Below, one piece after another: positions 40,362 through 49,887 of a DNA stretch of 64,000 nt. The stretch comes from Alicyclobacillus sp. SO9 (GTDB lineage: Bacteria; Bacillota; Bacilli; Alicyclobacillales; Alicyclobacillaceae), in contig NZ_CP066339.1 in assembly GCF_016406125.1 (NCBI RefSeq), positions 2,170,001 to 2,234,000 on the forward strand, read 5' to 3'. The translations under genes were made by a program, and so were the position numbers. How positions within the stretch are numbered: the stretch's first letter is position 1; each line of letters begins with the position of its first letter. A model generated the notes under the pieces. That model saw nothing but the letters and a program-made list of their open reading frames with translations, did no database searches and was not told the origin of the DNA.

Positions 40362-42566
40362 ATGAAACAAGCTAAGAAGAGCCGTCATCGCAGACGAGTG
40401 CTGCTGATTCAAGGTGCGTTTTTGCTGGCGTTGGGAGCTGTGGTTATCCGAATGCAGGTACTGCAGCACGTTTTTGGGCCATTGCTTCTGACAAAAGCGC
40501 AAGTTAATCAAGACGGTGCCAAGACGTTGTTGGCACAGCGGGGGAAGATTCTTGATGCACAGGGTCAAGCCCTTGCCTATGATGTTCCCGCATTTATGAT
40601 GGACGTTAAGGTGAAATCCTTTCCTGATAAACAGGCATTGGCGCAAATGCTAGCTTCGGCTTTGAAGATCCCTGTCAGTCAAGCGCAGCCTTTGGTTGCA
40701 TCAAACAAGTACACATGGGTTCGGTGGCCGCGTTCAGTGAGTGAAATTCAAAAGGAAGCTATCAACAAGGCATTGAACAAAATGCGGGCAGAGGCTGTTC
40801 AGAAGGCTCAACAAACCCACCAACCCGTTAGTTCAGTGCCTCGCTTCACTCAGTTTGTAACCTTTAGTCCGACAGAGAAAAGAGTCTATCCGTTTGGCGA
40901 CTTTGCATCCAATGTACTTGGTTATGTGGACCACAAAGGTGGAGGACAGTCAGGTCTGGAGATGCAGTACAACAAGATTCTTTCCGGCAGCAACGGGAAG
41001 ATGACTTTCGTTCGCGATGGAGATGGATTTCCTATTCAGTCGACTGTTAAGACGACTGTACAGCCGAAGCCTGGAGAAGATATCCATACAACCATTGACA
41101 GCACGATTCAAAGCTATGTGGAAACTTCCATGAACAACATTGTTAGCAAGTATCATCCCAAACACGCGGCGATTATTGTCGAAAATCCGGATACCGGTGC
41201 AATCCTCGGTATGTCCAGCCGGCCAAATTTTAATCCGAACCAGTACTGGAACTCCAGTTCGGAAGCACTAAATACGAACTGGGCTGTTAACAGTACGTTC
41301 GAACCGGGATCGACATTCAAAGTATTAACGCTGGCCGCTGCGCTTGCTACCCATACTATTAATTTAAACCAGACCTTCATGTCCGGGCATATGTACGTTG
41401 ACGGTAAGCGAATCAATGACTGGAAGAGGTCTGGATGGGGCAAAATTACATTTCGTCAGGCTCTGGAATACTCGAGTAACGTGGGATTTGCTACGATTGC
41501 CTTAAAATTGGGTTGGAGCAATTTGTTGCATTACATGAAGAATTTCGGTTATTTATCTAAAACGGGAATCGGATTACCCAATGAAGCGACTTCCATCGTC
41601 TTCTCAAAGCAAAACCAGCACAAAATCGAATTGGCGACCTCGGGTTTTGGGCAGGGAATTGCCGTCACGCCGCTGCAACAGATTGCAGGAGTTGCAGCAA
41701 TTGCGAACGGCGGCAAGCTGATGAAACCCTACATTGTACAGCAGGTTACAACTGATTCCGGAAAGGTTGTAAAAAAGGTCCGTCCAACGGTTGTGAATGC
41801 CCATGTTGTACCGCAAAACATAGCAGCAACAGTGAGCCATGTGATGGCACTTGATGTGAGCAAAGGTATTGACAGCGTTGCTGCAATCAAGGGATACAGC
41901 GTCGCTGGAAAGACGGGGACGGCTCAAATTGAAAAACCGACGGGAGGATACTATGCGAATCGTTACATTGTGTCTTTCATCGGTTACGCCCCTGCCAAGA
42001 ATCCAAAGGTAGAAGTGTATGTCACTGTTTACAATCCGCACACGAAGCCTGGTGAAACATGGGGAAGCACGGTGGCAGCCCCTGCAGCACGCAACATCAT
42101 GAAAGAATGTCTAGCGTACTATCACGTGCCGCCTTCGAGTGGAGCACATACGAACGCGGCTTCTGCGACAAAGCCCAAGTCTGCGGTTCAGTACGTGCAA
42201 ACGCCGAATCTGACACGGTTGTCGAAAACACAAGCTTCCACAAAATTGAAGCAGGAGGGACTCACTGCAGAATGGCTCAACAGCGGCACAACCGTCTCGA
42301 AGCAGTGGCCAGAGGCTGGCATCGAAGTGGCCAAGGGCACAAAGATGTACCTCTACAGCGCGCAGAATACAGGTTCCACCAAAATCACAGTGCCAAATCT
42401 CACGGGCGCTTCACTCCGTGAAGCCGGCAACATTGCCACTGTCCTGGGCTTGAAGGTGTCCGTGACCGGTCAAGGCTATGTCACGTCGCAGTCAATTCAG
42501 CCGGGGACGCAGGTCAAGCAAGGCGCTGCACTGCACATTGTCCTGTCCTCACCCAAGCTAAATTGA
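40362..42566 (+). CDS. pbpB: Penicillin-binding protein 2B (septal transpeptidase)
   Basis: 734 residues. An N-terminal membrane anchor (11-32), a dimerisation/pedestal domain, and a transpeptidase with the active Ser317 in FEPGSTFK, the SSN motif in EYSSNVGFAT, and KTGTAQ. Two C-terminal PASTA repeats (about 600-664 and 668-734) end the protein, as in B. subtilis PBP2B. It works with FtsW at the septum. It starts 14 nt after ftsL. Confidence 0.95.
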   Translation: MKQAKKSRHRRRVLLIQGAFLLALGAVVIRMQVLQHVFGPLLLTKAQVNQDGAKTLLAQRGKILDAQGQALAYDVPAFMMDVKVKSFPDKQALAQMLASALKIPVSQAQPLVASNKYTWVRWPRSVSEIQKEAINKALNKMRAEAVQKAQQTHQPVSSVPRFTQFVTFSPTEKRVYPFGDFASNVLGYVDHKGGGQSGLEMQYNKILSGSNGKMTFVRDGDGFPIQSTVKTTVQPKPGEDIHTTIDSTIQSYVETSMNNIVSKYHPKHAAIIVENPDTGAILGMSSRPNFNPNQYWNSSSEALNTNWAVNSTFEPGSTFKVLTLAAALATHTINLNQTFMSGHMYVDGKRINDWKRSGWGKITFRQALEYSSNVGFATIALKLGWSNLLHYMKNFGYLSKTGIGLPNEATSIVFSKQNQHKIELATSGFGQGIAVTPLQQIAGVAAIANGGKLMKPYIVQQVTTDSGKVVKKVRPTVVNAHVVPQNIAATVSHVMALDVSKGIDSVAAIKGYSVAGKTGTAQIEKPTGGYYANRYIVSFIGYAPAKNPKVEVYVTVYNPHTKPGETWGSTVAAPAARNIMKECLAYYHVPPSSGAHTNAASATKPKSAVQYVQTPNLTRLSKTQASTKLKQEGLTAEWLNSGTTVSKQWPEAGIEVAKGTKMYLYSAQNTGSTKITVPNLTGASLREAGNIATVLGLKVSVTGQGYVTSQSIQPGTQVKQGAALHIVLSSPKLN

Positions 42567-42640
42567 AGGACAGGCTGATTCTAGCTGGGGGATTGTCCGC
42601 ATAGTTATGTTTTGAGAACAAGCTATGGGGGCGACTAGGA

Positions 42641-44620
42641 GTGCGGGTAACCCAGAGAACTATTCGGCGGCGATTTGTTCTGTTGCTGTTTACGCTTTTG
42701 GCAGGGATAGGTGCACTCATTGGGCGCCTTGCTTACATTCAAGTGATTCAATCTCCGTGGTTGACTCAAAAAGCGCACCAGTTGTGGAGTCGAAGCATCC
42801 CTGTTCAGGGGCTCCGCGGTTCAATTCTCAGTGCAAACGGAAAACCACTTGTGTATACTGCCAGTGCACCGACTGTGATGGCTATCCCCATCCAAGTGAA
42901 GGACAAAGGGCAGACTGCGTCCAAGCTGGCGGGTGTCCTCGGTATGGAGTCGGCGAAGGTCTTGAAGCTGCTGACGAAAAAGACCGCCATTGTATATATT
43001 GCTCCTGGGGGTCGCCGCATTACGGAGAATCAGGCGAAGGCAGTGCGCGCGCTGCATCTGCCCGGGGTGTATATCACCGAGGAAGGCAAACGTGCATACC
43101 CGGACGGCAACTTGGCCGCACAAGTCCTCGGTATTACAGGGGCCGACAATCAGGGCCTGACTGGCATTGAGAAGCAATATGACGCCCAGTTGGCCGGGCA
43201 AAAGGGATATATTAATATCCTGACGAATGCACGTGGAGAGAGAATGCCCGGTCAAGGCGAAGACTACATTCCGCCGACAAACGGTGAGGATGTAGAACTG
43301 AATATTAATACCCAGATTCAGAAATTCGTGCAAAGAGAGATTGAGCAAGCGGTGGCGGAGTATAATCCTGACGAAGTGACAGCCATTGTCGCGAACCCTA
43401 CGACAGGTGCCATCGTCGCAATGGCAAATTATCCGACGTTTAATCCTGCTCGCTGGAAGGATTACCCTGCCTCGACGTATAATCGCAATCTAGCGATTTG
43501 GAAAACGTTCGAACCCGGGTCAACTTTTAAAGTAGTCACACTTTCTGCTGCGTTGCAGGAGAATAAGGTGAATCTGAAGGACAAATTTTACGATCCCGGT
43601 TACTACGAGGTAGCAGGCCATAAAATCAAGTGTTGGAAAGCCGGCGGCCATGGCTCTGAATCTTTTTTGAATGTTGTAGAGAACTCCTGCAATCCAGGTT
43701 TTATTGCTATGGGAGAAAAACTTGGAAAACAGAGTTTGTTTTCCTTCATCCACAAGTTTGGTTTTGGCAAAAAGACGGGGATTGATTTGCCGGGAGAAGG
43801 AAACGGAATTTTGTTCAAGCTAAATAAAGTAGGACCGCTGGAACTGGCGACTACCGCGTTTGGGCAGGGCGTCTCTGTGACGCCAATCCAACAGGTCATG
43901 GCGATGAGTGCCATTGCCAATGGGGGTTTGTTGATGAAGCCTCATGTTGCGAAGGCGTTTCTAAATCACGATACAGGGAAGGTCGTTAAGGAGATTAAGC
44001 CTCAGGTGGTTCGCCGTGTTATTAGCAAGAGTACAGCAAACCAGGTTCGCTCTGCTCTAGAGAGTGTGGTGGCGCAAGGAACAGGTCGGGGTGCATATGT
44101 AGACGGATACCGTATAGCCGGCAAAACCGGAACGGCCCAGGTTGCAGAAAATGGGCACTACAGCAGCGGGCACTATATTGTGTCGTTTATCGGTATGGCT
44201 CCGGCGAACGACCCGAAACTTGTGGCCTACATTGCCATCGACCATCCTCGTCCGAAGAATCAGCCTGTATTCGGAGGTATTATTGCTGCACCGATTGTCG
44301 GACGCATCCTGGCGGACAGTCTGTCTGCACTGGGTGTTCCCAAAAGCAGCGCCGGAATTGCGCATAAGAAAAGAGTTACAGACCCCATGCTTGTGTCTGT
44401 TCCGGATCTCACGGGAATGACCGTACAGAAAGCGGCTCAAACGGCCATTCAAAGCGGAGCTCAACTGCGAACTGAAGTTGTGGGAAAGGGAAAGTATGTG
44501 ATTGCACAGGCACCCAAGGGTGGCACAAAGGTCCAAAACGGATCGAAAATTCGATTGTTCTTGGGGAACATGCCCGCAACCGGGCAGTCAACCGGACAGT
44601 CAACCGGGACAGGGTCTTGA
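42641..44620 (+). CDS. spoVD: Sporulation transpeptidase SpoVD
   Basis: 659 residues, close relative of the preceding PBP2B. Anchor at about 11-31, active Ser294 in FEPGSTFK, SCNPGF motif, KTGTAQVAENG, and a single C-terminal PASTA repeat (VSVPDLTGMTVQKAAQTAIQSGAQLR...), which distinguishes SpoVD from PBP2B. The end carries a short repeat TGQSTGQSTGTGS. It cross-links spore cortex peptidoglycan together with SpoVE. Start GTG at 42641. Confidence 0.93.
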   Translation: MRVTQRTIRRRFVLLLFTLLAGIGALIGRLAYIQVIQSPWLTQKAHQLWSRSIPVQGLRGSILSANGKPLVYTASAPTVMAIPIQVKDKGQTASKLAGVLGMESAKVLKLLTKKTAIVYIAPGGRRITENQAKAVRALHLPGVYITEEGKRAYPDGNLAAQVLGITGADNQGLTGIEKQYDAQLAGQKGYINILTNARGERMPGQGEDYIPPTNGEDVELNINTQIQKFVQREIEQAVAEYNPDEVTAIVANPTTGAIVAMANYPTFNPARWKDYPASTYNRNLAIWKTFEPGSTFKVVTLSAALQENKVNLKDKFYDPGYYEVAGHKIKCWKAGGHGSESFLNVVENSCNPGFIAMGEKLGKQSLFSFIHKFGFGKKTGIDLPGEGNGILFKLNKVGPLELATTAFGQGVSVTPIQQVMAMSAIANGGLLMKPHVAKAFLNHDTGKVVKEIKPQVVRRVISKSTANQVRSALESVVAQGTGRGAYVDGYRIAGKTGTAQVAENGHYSSGHYIVSFIGMAPANDPKLVAYIAIDHPRPKNQPVFGGIIAAPIVGRILADSLSALGVPKSSAGIAHKKRVTDPMLVSVPDLTGMTVQKAAQTAIQSGAQLRTEVVGKGKYVIAQAPKGGTKVQNGSKIRLFLGNMPATGQSTGQSTGTGS

Positions 44621-44741
44621 TTGACAAGGGAGTTCAAAAGCACTAGATTGGGCATGATAGAATGGAGACGATATGGTGGCTTATGTCGTCTCCTGATTGC
44701 CGGAATCGGTCTTCAAGGACTTCGGCAAGGGGGAACGTATT

Positions 44742-46223
44742 GTGTTATTGTCTCAATTGAAAGCTGCACTGTTGAAGTGCGATTCGCTTTATGATAAAGA
44801 GATTGAAGTGACAGGCATTACCTCTGACTCCCGACAGGTCAGAGAAGGAAGTCTGTTTGTGGCCTTAAAGGGCTATACAGTGGACGGACACGATTATATG
44901 AATCAAGCGGCTCAATCCGGAGCAGCTGCGGCTCTTGTTGAGGTGCCCAATCAGGAGGTGCGAATTCCGCAGCTGATTGTACCAGACTCGCGCAGGGCTT
45001 CTGCTATTCTTGCGGATGTCTACTTTCGACATCCTTCAATGCGGTTGAAAATGATTGGCGTTACCGGAACAAACGGAAAAACCACCGTGACACATCTCAT
45101 CGAACAGGTTCTTCAGTGGAACGGCTACAAAACAGGTCTTCTGGGCACAATTGGGAAACGCATTGGCGGAGTCACTACAGCTGTCGCCAACACTACGCCT
45201 GAAGCAGTTGAGGTTCAATCCATTCTCGCAGAGATGGCTGATAACGCATGTGACTACGGCATCATGGAAGTGTCCTCCCACGCTCTCGAATTGGGGCGCG
45301 TCAGCGGTACGAAATATCGAACTGCGGTTTTCACCAATCTTAGTCAGGATCACCTTGATTTCCACGAAACGATGGACAATTATCGCGCGGCAAAAGGTAA
45401 ACTGTTCTCCCGCTTAGGGAATTCCTTCGCTGACAGGTCAGACCAGATGTCCTACGCCGTCTTGAACGCGGATGACAGCACCTTCGCCTACCTCACACAA
45501 CAGACCGTAGGAGAGTACATTTCTTATGGCATCGAACAAGATGCAGACGTACGGGCTTCAAATGTGAAAGTTGCAGCCAGCGGTGTGAAGTTTCACGTAA
45601 ACAGCTTTGCCGGAGATACTGAGGTGCAGCTAAGGCTGACGGGCCGATTCAATGTGTATAATGCGCTGGCTGCAATGGCTGCGGCATTGATTGAAGGAAT
45701 CCCTTTGGACAAGGTTGTTTCTGCGCTCGAAGCCATAGAGGGCATCCCGGGGCGGTTGGAGCCCGTTCGAGGAGCAGACTTCACTGTGTTGGTCGACTAT
45801 TCTCATACGCCGGACAGTCTGGCAAATGCGCTTGCGACGGTCCGCGAGTTTGCTCGAGGACGGATTGTCACGGTTGTTGGGTGCGGAGGAGACAGAGATA
45901 AGGGAAAACGGCCGAAAATGGCGCGTGTCGCTGCAGATTTTAGCCACATGACAGTGCTAACTAGTGACAATCCGAGAACGGAAGATCCCGATGCGATTCT
46001 GGACGACATGGAGCAGGGAGTCCAAAAGTCAGACGCGTACATACGGATTACTGATAGAAGAAAGGCCATTGAATATGCAATTGAGGCCGCTCGTCCAAAC
46101 GATGTTGTATTGATTGCCGGTAAGGGACATGAAACCTATCAAATCATTGGGCGAACCAAGCACCACTTTGACGACAGAGAGGTTGCTCGCGAGGCTGTTT
46201 CAAAGGCTCAGCGCTCATTGTGA
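44742..46223 (+). CDS. murE: UDP-MurNAc-tripeptide synthetase (diaminopimelate-adding)
   Basis: 493 residues. It adds meso-diaminopimelate to UDP-MurNAc-L-Ala-D-Glu. GVTGTNGKTTVTHLIEQ is the ATP loop, NTTPEAVEVQSIL and the catalytic-lysine segment YRAAKGKLF follow, and the DNPRTEDP motif identifies the diaminopimelate type. GTG at 44742 follows AAGGGGGAA; an extension to 44697 has no support. No murF lies next to it, as in Bacillus. Confidence 0.95.
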   Translation: MLLSQLKAALLKCDSLYDKEIEVTGITSDSRQVREGSLFVALKGYTVDGHDYMNQAAQSGAAAALVEVPNQEVRIPQLIVPDSRRASAILADVYFRHPSMRLKMIGVTGTNGKTTVTHLIEQVLQWNGYKTGLLGTIGKRIGGVTTAVANTTPEAVEVQSILAEMADNACDYGIMEVSSHALELGRVSGTKYRTAVFTNLSQDHLDFHETMDNYRAAKGKLFSRLGNSFADRSDQMSYAVLNADDSTFAYLTQQTVGEYISYGIEQDADVRASNVKVAASGVKFHVNSFAGDTEVQLRLTGRFNVYNALAAMAAALIEGIPLDKVVSALEAIEGIPGRLEPVRGADFTVLVDYSHTPDSLANALATVREFARGRIVTVVGCGGDRDKGKRPKMARVAADFSHMTVLTSDNPRTEDPDAILDDMEQGVQKSDAYIRITDRRKAIEYAIEAARPNDVVLIAGKGHETYQIIGRTKHHFDDREVAREAVSKAQRSL

Positions 46224-46248
46224 ACAGAAGAACAAAGGAGGAAAGGGC

Positions 46249-47220
46249 GTGGATTATCAAGCGTTACTGCTGACCGCGGGCGCAGCCTTTGCCATTACGG
46301 CCCTGCTCGGCCCCATTTGTATACCTATTTTGCATCGCTTAAAATTCGGACAGCGAATTAGGGAAGAAGGGCCGTCTCATCACCAAACGAAAGCCGGAAC
46401 CCCAACCATGGGCGGAATCATTATGATTCTGGCATTAATTCTGACTACCGCTAAATTTGCCATGACGAGACCGCCTATGCTGATTTTGTTGTTTGCAACA
46501 GTTGGATTTGGCATCATCGGGTTTATTGATGATTTCATCAAAGTGGTAAAAAAACGAAATTTAGGTTTGCGCGCGAAACACAAGTTTGCGCTTCAGATTG
46601 CGGTTACTGTTGTCTTGTTTGGAATACTGTGGTTGTACTGGGGAAATACTCCCTATGCATTCCGAGTTGACATTCCATTTACGAATTTATCAGTCTACCT
46701 CGGCATCTTTTATCTGTTGTTTCTGCTGCTGCTTCTGACAGCGTCAACGAACGCCGTCAATTTGACCGACGGCCTTGACGGCTTACTGTCCGGGTCTGCA
46801 GGAGTCGTATTTGCAGCTTACGGATTTTATGCATTTTGGCATACCAACTACGACGTTGCCATGTTTTGTGCGGCCATGGTTGGAACCCTGGCGGGCTTTC
46901 TCCTGTTTAATCGCCACCCGGCGAAGGTGTTCATGGGGGACACCGGTTCGCTAGCCATAGGCGGCGGACTTGCCACAGTGGCGGTCCTGACGCACAGCGA
47001 ACTCATTCTAATTTTGTTTGGTTTGGTTTTTGTTATCGAAACGCTGTCAGTGATTATTCAGGTGACGTCTTTTCAGTTGTTTGGTAAGCGTGTATTCCGG
47101 ATGAGTCCGCTGCATCACCATTTCGAATTGTCGGGATGGAGTGAATGGGGTGTGGTGCTGGCGTTCTGGTTGTTTTCATTTTTGTCCGCGTTTGGAACCC
47201 TTGCTTTGCTCAAATCGTAA
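46249..47220 (+). CDS. mraY: Phospho-MurNAc-pentapeptide transferase
   Basis: 323 residues, about ten membrane helices. It loads the MurNAc-pentapeptide phosphate onto undecaprenyl phosphate, giving lipid I. HHQTKAGTPTMGGI, the Asp pair in GFIDDFIKVVKKRNLGL, NAVNLTDGLDGL, and FMGDTGSLAIGG are conserved motifs, and RMSPLHHHFELSGWSE is the His-rich C-terminal signature. GTG at 46249 is chosen because AAAGGAGG precedes it; the frame extends upstream inside murE. Confidence 0.96.
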   Translation: MDYQALLLTAGAAFAITALLGPICIPILHRLKFGQRIREEGPSHHQTKAGTPTMGGIIMILALILTTAKFAMTRPPMLILLFATVGFGIIGFIDDFIKVVKKRNLGLRAKHKFALQIAVTVVLFGILWLYWGNTPYAFRVDIPFTNLSVYLGIFYLLFLLLLLTASTNAVNLTDGLDGLLSGSAGVVFAAYGFYAFWHTNYDVAMFCAAMVGTLAGFLLFNRHPAKVFMGDTGSLAIGGGLATVAVLTHSELILILFGLVFVIETLSVIIQVTSFQLFGKRVFRMSPLHHHFELSGWSEWGVVLAFWLFSFLSAFGTLALLKS

Positions 47221-47248
47221 AGCAAACGGGTGAATGGAGGTAACTTGT

Positions 47249-48601
47249 GTGAGACTACAAGCGGGGCAGCGTGTCATAGTAATGGGACTAGCAAAGAGCG
47301 GTGAAGCTGTGGCTAGGTTGCTGCTGCGTCAAGGTGTAAACGTGATTGTCAACGACCAAAAAGACCCTGACGCAAAGAACACTGCGGTGAGAGAGTTGAG
47401 GGACCTGGGGGCGGAATTCGTCTTTGGCGGACACCCCTTATCACTGCTTGATTTTCACCCCGATTTCATTGTCAAGAATCCGGGGATTCCATATTCGGTG
47501 CCATTGCTGCAAGAGGCAAAACGACTGGCGGTTCCCATATATACAGAGATAGAGGTGTCATCGTGGCTGATGAAGTCACCTCTGTTCGCTATAACGGGAT
47601 CGAACGGGAAGACCACCACGACAACCTTGATTGGTCAAATTTTAGATCACGCTGGACAAAATCCAGTTGTCGCGGGGAATATCGGACGGGTGCTATCTGG
47701 AGTGATTGAGGATGTGGCACCACATCAGCCCGTTGTCCTCGAGGTGTCCAGTTTTCAATTAATGGGCACGGAAAGTCTTCATCCCAAGATTGCCGTACTT
47801 TTGAACTTGTATCCGGCACATCTTGACTATCACAAGACATTTGACAACTACGCTGCAGCGAAGATGCGTCTTTTTCAAAACATGACAGCGGAGGATACGG
47901 CAGTGCTGAACTACGACCAGCCGCAGATTCGGACGCGAGCTGAGCGGGTCATGGCTTCAATTGTCTGGTTCAGCCAAAGCACGGTATTGACCAAGGGTGT
48001 CTGGGTGGAGAACAGTCAAATTGTGGCAGACGTAGGAATGGGAAGAATGGAGATTATTTCTGTCTCTGACCTGGGACTGCCGCACAACCTTGAAAATACG
48101 TTGGCTGCTGTAGCGGTGGCTTTGCTTGCCGGAACGGCGCCGTCAGTGATAGCGGATGTCTTGTCCTCGTTTTCGGGTGTGGAACACCGGATGGAGTTGG
48201 TTGCGCGGGTTCATGACGTAACCTTTTATAACGATTCCAAGGCGACGAATCCACAGGCTGCACTACGGGCACTTCAGTCGTTTGACCAGAATGTGATTTG
48301 GATTGGCGGCGGACTAGACCGGGGGGATGATTACGCCGTCCTCCAAGATGCAATACAGGGACGAGTTAAGGCAGCTGTGCTGCTGGGACAATCTGCTGCT
48401 CGACTGGAGCAGGTGTGCAGCCAATCAGGTATTGCGCAAGTGAAGCTTGTTTCGTCCATTGAGGAGGCTGTTGCTGCCGCGGCTCTCGCAGCCGCTCCCG
48501 GAGATGTCGTACTGCTGTCGCCAGCCTGTGCGAGTTGGGACATGTTCAACTCCTTTGAAGAGCGTGGAAGCATGTTCAAGCAAGCGGTGCATAGACTGTA
48601 A
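47249..48601 (+). CDS. murD: UDP-MurNAc-L-Ala-D-glutamate ligase
   Basis: 450 residues. N-terminal nucleotide-binding domain (VIVMGLAKSGEAVARLL), central ATP loop GSNGKTTTTTLIGQIL, YNDSKATNPQAALRAL, and C-terminal WIGGGLDRGDDY and LSPACASWDMFNSFEERG. The GTG at 47249 has GGAGG 8 nt upstream; the in-frame ATG at 47234 contains that ribosome site and is unlikely. It is followed by a 108-nt gap holding a large hairpin. Confidence 0.95.
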   Translation: MRLQAGQRVIVMGLAKSGEAVARLLLRQGVNVIVNDQKDPDAKNTAVRELRDLGAEFVFGGHPLSLLDFHPDFIVKNPGIPYSVPLLQEAKRLAVPIYTEIEVSSWLMKSPLFAITGSNGKTTTTTLIGQILDHAGQNPVVAGNIGRVLSGVIEDVAPHQPVVLEVSSFQLMGTESLHPKIAVLLNLYPAHLDYHKTFDNYAAAKMRLFQNMTAEDTAVLNYDQPQIRTRAERVMASIVWFSQSTVLTKGVWVENSQIVADVGMGRMEIISVSDLGLPHNLENTLAAVAVALLAGTAPSVIADVLSSFSGVEHRMELVARVHDVTFYNDSKATNPQAALRALQSFDQNVIWIGGGLDRGDDYAVLQDAIQGRVKAAVLLGQSAARLEQVCSQSGIAQVKLVSSIEEAVAAAALAAAPGDVVLLSPACASWDMFNSFEERGSMFKQAVHRL

Positions 48602-48614
48602 CGACGGGGGTTGT

Positions 48615-48657
48615 CCCGATTCGGGCGCCTGTGCGGCAGGCGATCTGGCGAATCGGG
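48615..48657 (+). repeat. Large two-tier hairpin between murD and spoVE
   Basis: CCCGATTCG (48615-48623) pairs with CGAATCGGG (48649-48657), enclosing a second stem CGCCTG/CAGGCG (48626-48631, 48637-48642). No U-run follows, so it is not a standard terminator. It may stabilise or process the dcw mRNA at the junction to spoVE. Confidence 0.65.
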
Positions 48658-48709
48658 TGCCTGTGCGTGTCAGTATTCTGCTTGCAGAGTTGAATGGAGG
48701 CGTCTCCGG

Positions 48710-49819
48710 TTGGTGCGAACACGACAGAAGTTTGATTTTGTCATTGTCGGAGTCACACTGGTTCTGCTCGTCTTTGGGATTGTTATGGTTCACAGTGCAA
48801 GTTCTGTGTTGTCGCTGCATAAGTTTAACGATTCGTTCTTCTATGCGAAGCGGCAACTGCTGTTCGGAGGTCTGGGGCTTGTTTTGATGTTTCTCATGTC
48901 CAATTACGACTACCACAAACTGCGTCAATGGGCACCGAAAATTGCAGTAATCAGCTTCGTCTTTCTTGCCGTTGTGCTGATTCCAGGCATCGGCCAAAAC
49001 CGCGGTGGCTCACAGGCGTGGCTCGGAATTGGATCGTTCGGGATACAGCCGTCGGAATTCGCAAAACTTGGTTTAATACTGTTCCTGGCACACTATCTGG
49101 CAGATGCCGGCGACAAAATGCACTCGTTCTGGAAAGGTTTTGTTCCCCCTTTGGGCATGGCGCTGTTGGCTGTTGCGCTCATTATGCTGGAACCTGACTT
49201 GGGTCAGAGCGTGGTGATTATGGGGACCGCTGTCATCCTGCTGTTTGCGGCGGGAGCGCGCTATACACACCTAGGGGTGCTGTTTGGAACAGGACTAGTC
49301 GGGTTCAGTGTGCTTGTGGCTACAGCTAGTTACAGAGTTGCGCGAATTACAGCCTTTTTGAATCCGTGGAAAGACCCGCTCAAGAACGGTTATCAAATCA
49401 TTCAGTCCCTCTATGCGCTTGGCTCTGGCGGACTGCTTGGGCTGGGACTTGGCCAGAGCCGGCAGAAGTTTCTCTATTTGCCAGAGCCTCAAACCGATTT
49501 TATTTTCTCCATCATTGGTGAAGAACTTGGGTTATTGGGAGCCGCGTGCCTGCTTCTGTTGTTTGCGGTGCTGGTATGGCGGGGCTTTCGTGCAGCCCTG
49601 TTTGCTCCGGACAGATTTGGGTCATTGCTTGCGAGCGGTATCTCTGGCATGATTGCAGTGCAAGTGCTAATCAACATCGGCGTTGTAACTGGTTCCATTC
49701 CAGCAACAGGTATTACGTTGCCGTTTATTAGTTATGGAGGGTCTTCTCTGACATTGATGCTAACCGGAGTCGGAATCCTCCTTAACATCTCTCGGCAATC
49801 TTCCTATGTCATGAGCTAG
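48710..49819 (+). CDS. spoVE: SEDS glycosyltransferase SpoVE/FtsW
   Basis: 369 residues with about ten membrane helices. Peptidoglycan polymerase of the SEDS family: GVTLVLLVFGIVMVHSASS, the loop GSQAWLGIGSFGIQPSEFAKLGLI, MLEPDLGQS, and the C-terminal FISYGGSSL. Place between murD and murG is that of spoVE in B. subtilis, partner of SpoVD; since no second ftsW is in the window, it might also serve vegetative division. TTG at 48710 is chosen from GGAGG 9 nt upstream. Confidence 0.9.
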   Translation: MVRTRQKFDFVIVGVTLVLLVFGIVMVHSASSVLSLHKFNDSFFYAKRQLLFGGLGLVLMFLMSNYDYHKLRQWAPKIAVISFVFLAVVLIPGIGQNRGGSQAWLGIGSFGIQPSEFAKLGLILFLAHYLADAGDKMHSFWKGFVPPLGMALLAVALIMLEPDLGQSVVIMGTAVILLFAAGARYTHLGVLFGTGLVGFSVLVATASYRVARITAFLNPWKDPLKNGYQIIQSLYALGSGGLLGLGLGQSRQKFLYLPEPQTDFIFSIIGEELGLLGAACLLLLFAVLVWRGFRAALFAPDRFGSLLASGISGMIAVQVLINIGVVTGSIPATGITLPFISYGGSSLTLMLTGVGILLNISRQSSYVMS

Positions 49820-49887
49820 TTTTAGAAGCTCTGACTGCTGCCCCGTGAACCTGTGCGAGCAGCTGATGAAGGAGCTGAAGTATAGGC

